Both the position numbers and the translations under genes were made by a program. A stretch of DNA of 64,000 bases from Eulemur rufifrons (lineage: Eukaryota; Chordata; Mammalia; Primates; Lemuridae), in assembly GCF_041146395.1 (NCBI RefSeq), contig NC_090995.1:13457501-13521500 (forward strand), in the 5' to 3' direction. This document shows, in pieces, positions 51,340 through 64,000 of this stretch; positions within the stretch are counted from its first letter, which is position 1; each line of letters starts with the position of its first letter. The notes beneath the pieces are model-generated. The model ran no database searches. It saw only the letters and a program-made list of their open reading frames with translations, and was not told the DNA's origin.

Positions 51340-52289
51340 GAAGAAAATGCTTTTATTAAGCACAACATGAAATTAGCATGACATCGTATTAGAACGCAAT
51401 CAGAATAATGCTGTTATAAAATTTACATTTCTCACATTCATTTCAGAGGAAAATATTACATATTAGGGCTCTTGACCTTATGAACTGATTTCAGTAAAAT
51501 CTTTTTTTATTAATAGTAAATGGCAATTAACATATATTCTCAAACTGTGCTAAGAAGTAGTTAGAACAGCAACTGTAACATCTACAGTGATAACCAGTAG
51601 AATTAGGACTATTTTGTTAAACATTAAGAACCACATCTCTATTTTAGCCAGTTACATAGGTGCACCTTTTCCCTGGTAAGGCAACAGGTTGCTGTGGGTG
51701 CCAGAATAATTAGCAAGTTTCTTCTTAAGTAACAGATACTTGATTGATCAAGACTCAAGTGAGCATTCTTTCCCAATTTTGCTCCCATCTGAAGCAGAAA
51801 AAAATACCTTTTGCCTTGTATATACAGGGAGACAAATATGAAAGAGAGATGCTGTAATTTATAACTTACAATTAAACAGGGTTAGACTTATTTCTAATTA
51901 CTATTAGAAATAAGTCTTTGAAACAATTCCAGTTTTTAAAACAAGGCTTCTGAATAATTTCTCAAAACTAGCTTTCCATTTGGGTCCATGACTTGATGAA
52001 CACGTTAGATCTGTATTTCAGCAATTTCTTCCATCAACTACACTTTGCCCTCAGTAAGGGTCAGAGTCCCGTTTCAAACAATTTCTACATATAAAGCATC
52101 TTTAAATAAGTTCTGTTTTCACTGAACTGAGACTTTGTTCTCACTTACGTGGAAGTTAATGTGAGCACACACATATCCAGACTTGCATACGTATGTGTAT
52201 GTGGATGTGTTTGTTTTTACGTAAGTTAATTTCGCCATCAGAATGAAACTAGACGCTGTGGGAGGACCGTGAGGGCGGGAGGCGCCGCG
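51340..52289 (-). other. ENOPH1: ENOPH1 3' UTR (predicted)
   Basis: About 950 bp of AT-rich sequence with no repeats, between the ENOPH1 stop codon and a - strand AATAAA. It contains a perfect 15-bp inverted repeat at 51884-51917. The length agrees roughly with the human transcript as I remember it. Confidence 0.6.
51352..51357 (-). terminator. AATAAA poly(A) signal of ENOPH1 (predicted)
   Basis: TTTATT on the + strand. An alternative signal nearer the stop codon lies at 51506-51511. Confidence 0.55.
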
Positions 52290-63058
<10,769 letters not shown>

Positions 63059-63161
63059 TTACCTCACCGTAACGAACACGTCAACGGAACTGTTGGTGAC
63101 AATCCTGCTGTGGATGCAGGAGCCAGACAGAGATCAAGAAACAAACGAACCAGACCAGGAG

Positions 63162-63428
63162 CTGGCCAAATCCGGTCCACCGCCTATCTCTGTCAATGAA
63201 GTTTTACTGGAAACTTTTCTGTCAATGAAGTTTTAGCCACCGCCTATTTCTGTAAATGAAGTTTTACTGGCACCCAGCCACACTCATTTATTTACACACT
63301 GTCTCTGGCTACTTTTGGGGTCACAATGGCAGAGTTGAATAATTGTGACTGAGATCACGTATGGCCAGCACGGCCTAAAATATTTACTATCCAGCCCTTC
63401 ACAGAAAAGGGATCTGCCAACTACTAAG
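63162..63428 (+). repeat. hAT-type MITE with internal duplication
   Basis: 'gctggccaaatccggtccaccgcc', 'gaagttttactggcacccagccacactcatttatttacacactgtctctggctacttttggggtcacaatggcagagttgaataattgtgac' and 'taaaatatttactatccagcccttcacagaaaag' match a common mammalian hAT MITE whose name I am not sure of. A 34-bp piece is doubled inside it (63177 and 63237). It lies in ENOPH1 intron 1. Confidence 0.75.
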
Positions 63429-63699
63429 CTAGATGACCAGACCAACGGTCCCTGAGGGCGTGGATCGAGTGTGTCTGGCTCACACAGCTGGATCCCCAAT
63501 GCACACCACGGTACTGTACATATAACTTAAACATCTGCTGAGGGAATGGTGTCCGTGCATGACAAATGTTAAAACTGACCCCTATGACTCCCTGGTAATC
63601 AGACCACCTACAGAGCATCCTATAAGAAACTGATGTGCAAAACAGTTCAGCAATAAATAACCTGTCAGTCGCCTATGCACTGGGAGTATGATTTCTCTT

Positions 63700-63865
63700 T
63701 CTCAGCTGGAGTTCTTCCTCTGCCTTTTCCTAGCTGTGTTCAAGTCATTTTTCCTCACTGAGCCCCGGTTTTCCCATCTGCTATCCAGGCAGATGACACA
63801 GGGCAAAGTCACTGGAGTATTTAGAGATAGTTTACGGAAAGCACCTGCCACGTTATCACTTGTTC
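63700..63865 (+). repeat. MIR SINE fragment
   Basis: 'agctgtgttcaagtcatttttcctcactgagccccggttttcccatctgctatcc' is sense MIR. The rest of the window to 64000 shows nothing recognised. Confidence 0.6.
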
Positions 63866-64000
63866 TCTCCAGCACATGCAGCAAAACTGGGCAAGAATCA
63901 CCTCAACTTACTGATACATAACAGCAGAGATGTTCCCAGAGGATAAATCCCAAGCACAGCCAAGTCTTTCATTCAGTATTTATTTAGTGAGGACCTACTG

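Overview
This is nuclear DNA from a primate, almost certainly a strepsirrhine and most likely a lemur. The main evidence is about 19 Alu copies. Most carry a left-arm extension reading roughly GAAATTATATGGACAGCTAAAAA before the second arm and a right arm reading GCTAGGCTGACGCCACGGCACTCTAGCC. This is the strepsirrhine form and not the human one. No galago-type tRNA SINEs were seen, which argues mildly against a bushbaby. L1, L2, MIR, hAT-Charlie and mariner remnants fill much of the rest. The window holds no bacterial-style operon, CRISPR array or tRNA/rRNA gene.

Two protein genes are supported at exon level, and they face each other tail to tail. TMEM150C (Tentonin 3) lies on the + strand. 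All seven coding exons (29511-43814) join in frame into an intact 249-residue six-pass membrane protein, and a 3' UTR of about 2 kb runs to an AATAAA at 45808. ENOPH1 (enolase-phosphatase 1, methionine salvage) lies on the - strand. Coding exons 2 to 6 (62977 down to 52290) give the last 233 residues; exon 1 lies beyond position 64000. Its 3' UTR runs to a - strand AATAAA at about 51352. The pair matches the order I recall at human 4q21.22.

Layout: 1-29500 lies upstream of the TMEM150C start codon and is rich in repeats. It contains two mariner DNA transposons (2392-3623 on -, 25603-26887 on +), several L1, L2 and MIR pieces, a 350-bp pyrimidine tract beside a CpG-rich block (9359-10390), a 780-bp CA/CCACC satellite (11009-11791), a promoter-like CpG island (17190-17735) and a possible retrocopy (24543-25035). 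29500-45830 is the TMEM150C body. 45830-51340 is the intergenic gap, holding L1, L2, one Alu and a CTCF-like site. 51340-64000 is the ENOPH1 body.

The two genes do not work in one pathway. Their proximity is positional, and convergent transcription is the only link visible. I found no clearly novel gene system. The most unusual content is the pair of full-length but dead mariners, one of them very close to Hsmar1, which I recall as being reported only from anthropoids. Other points are a perfect 15-bp stem hairpin in the ENOPH1 3' UTR, and two short in-frame exons in TMEM150C that could be skipped.
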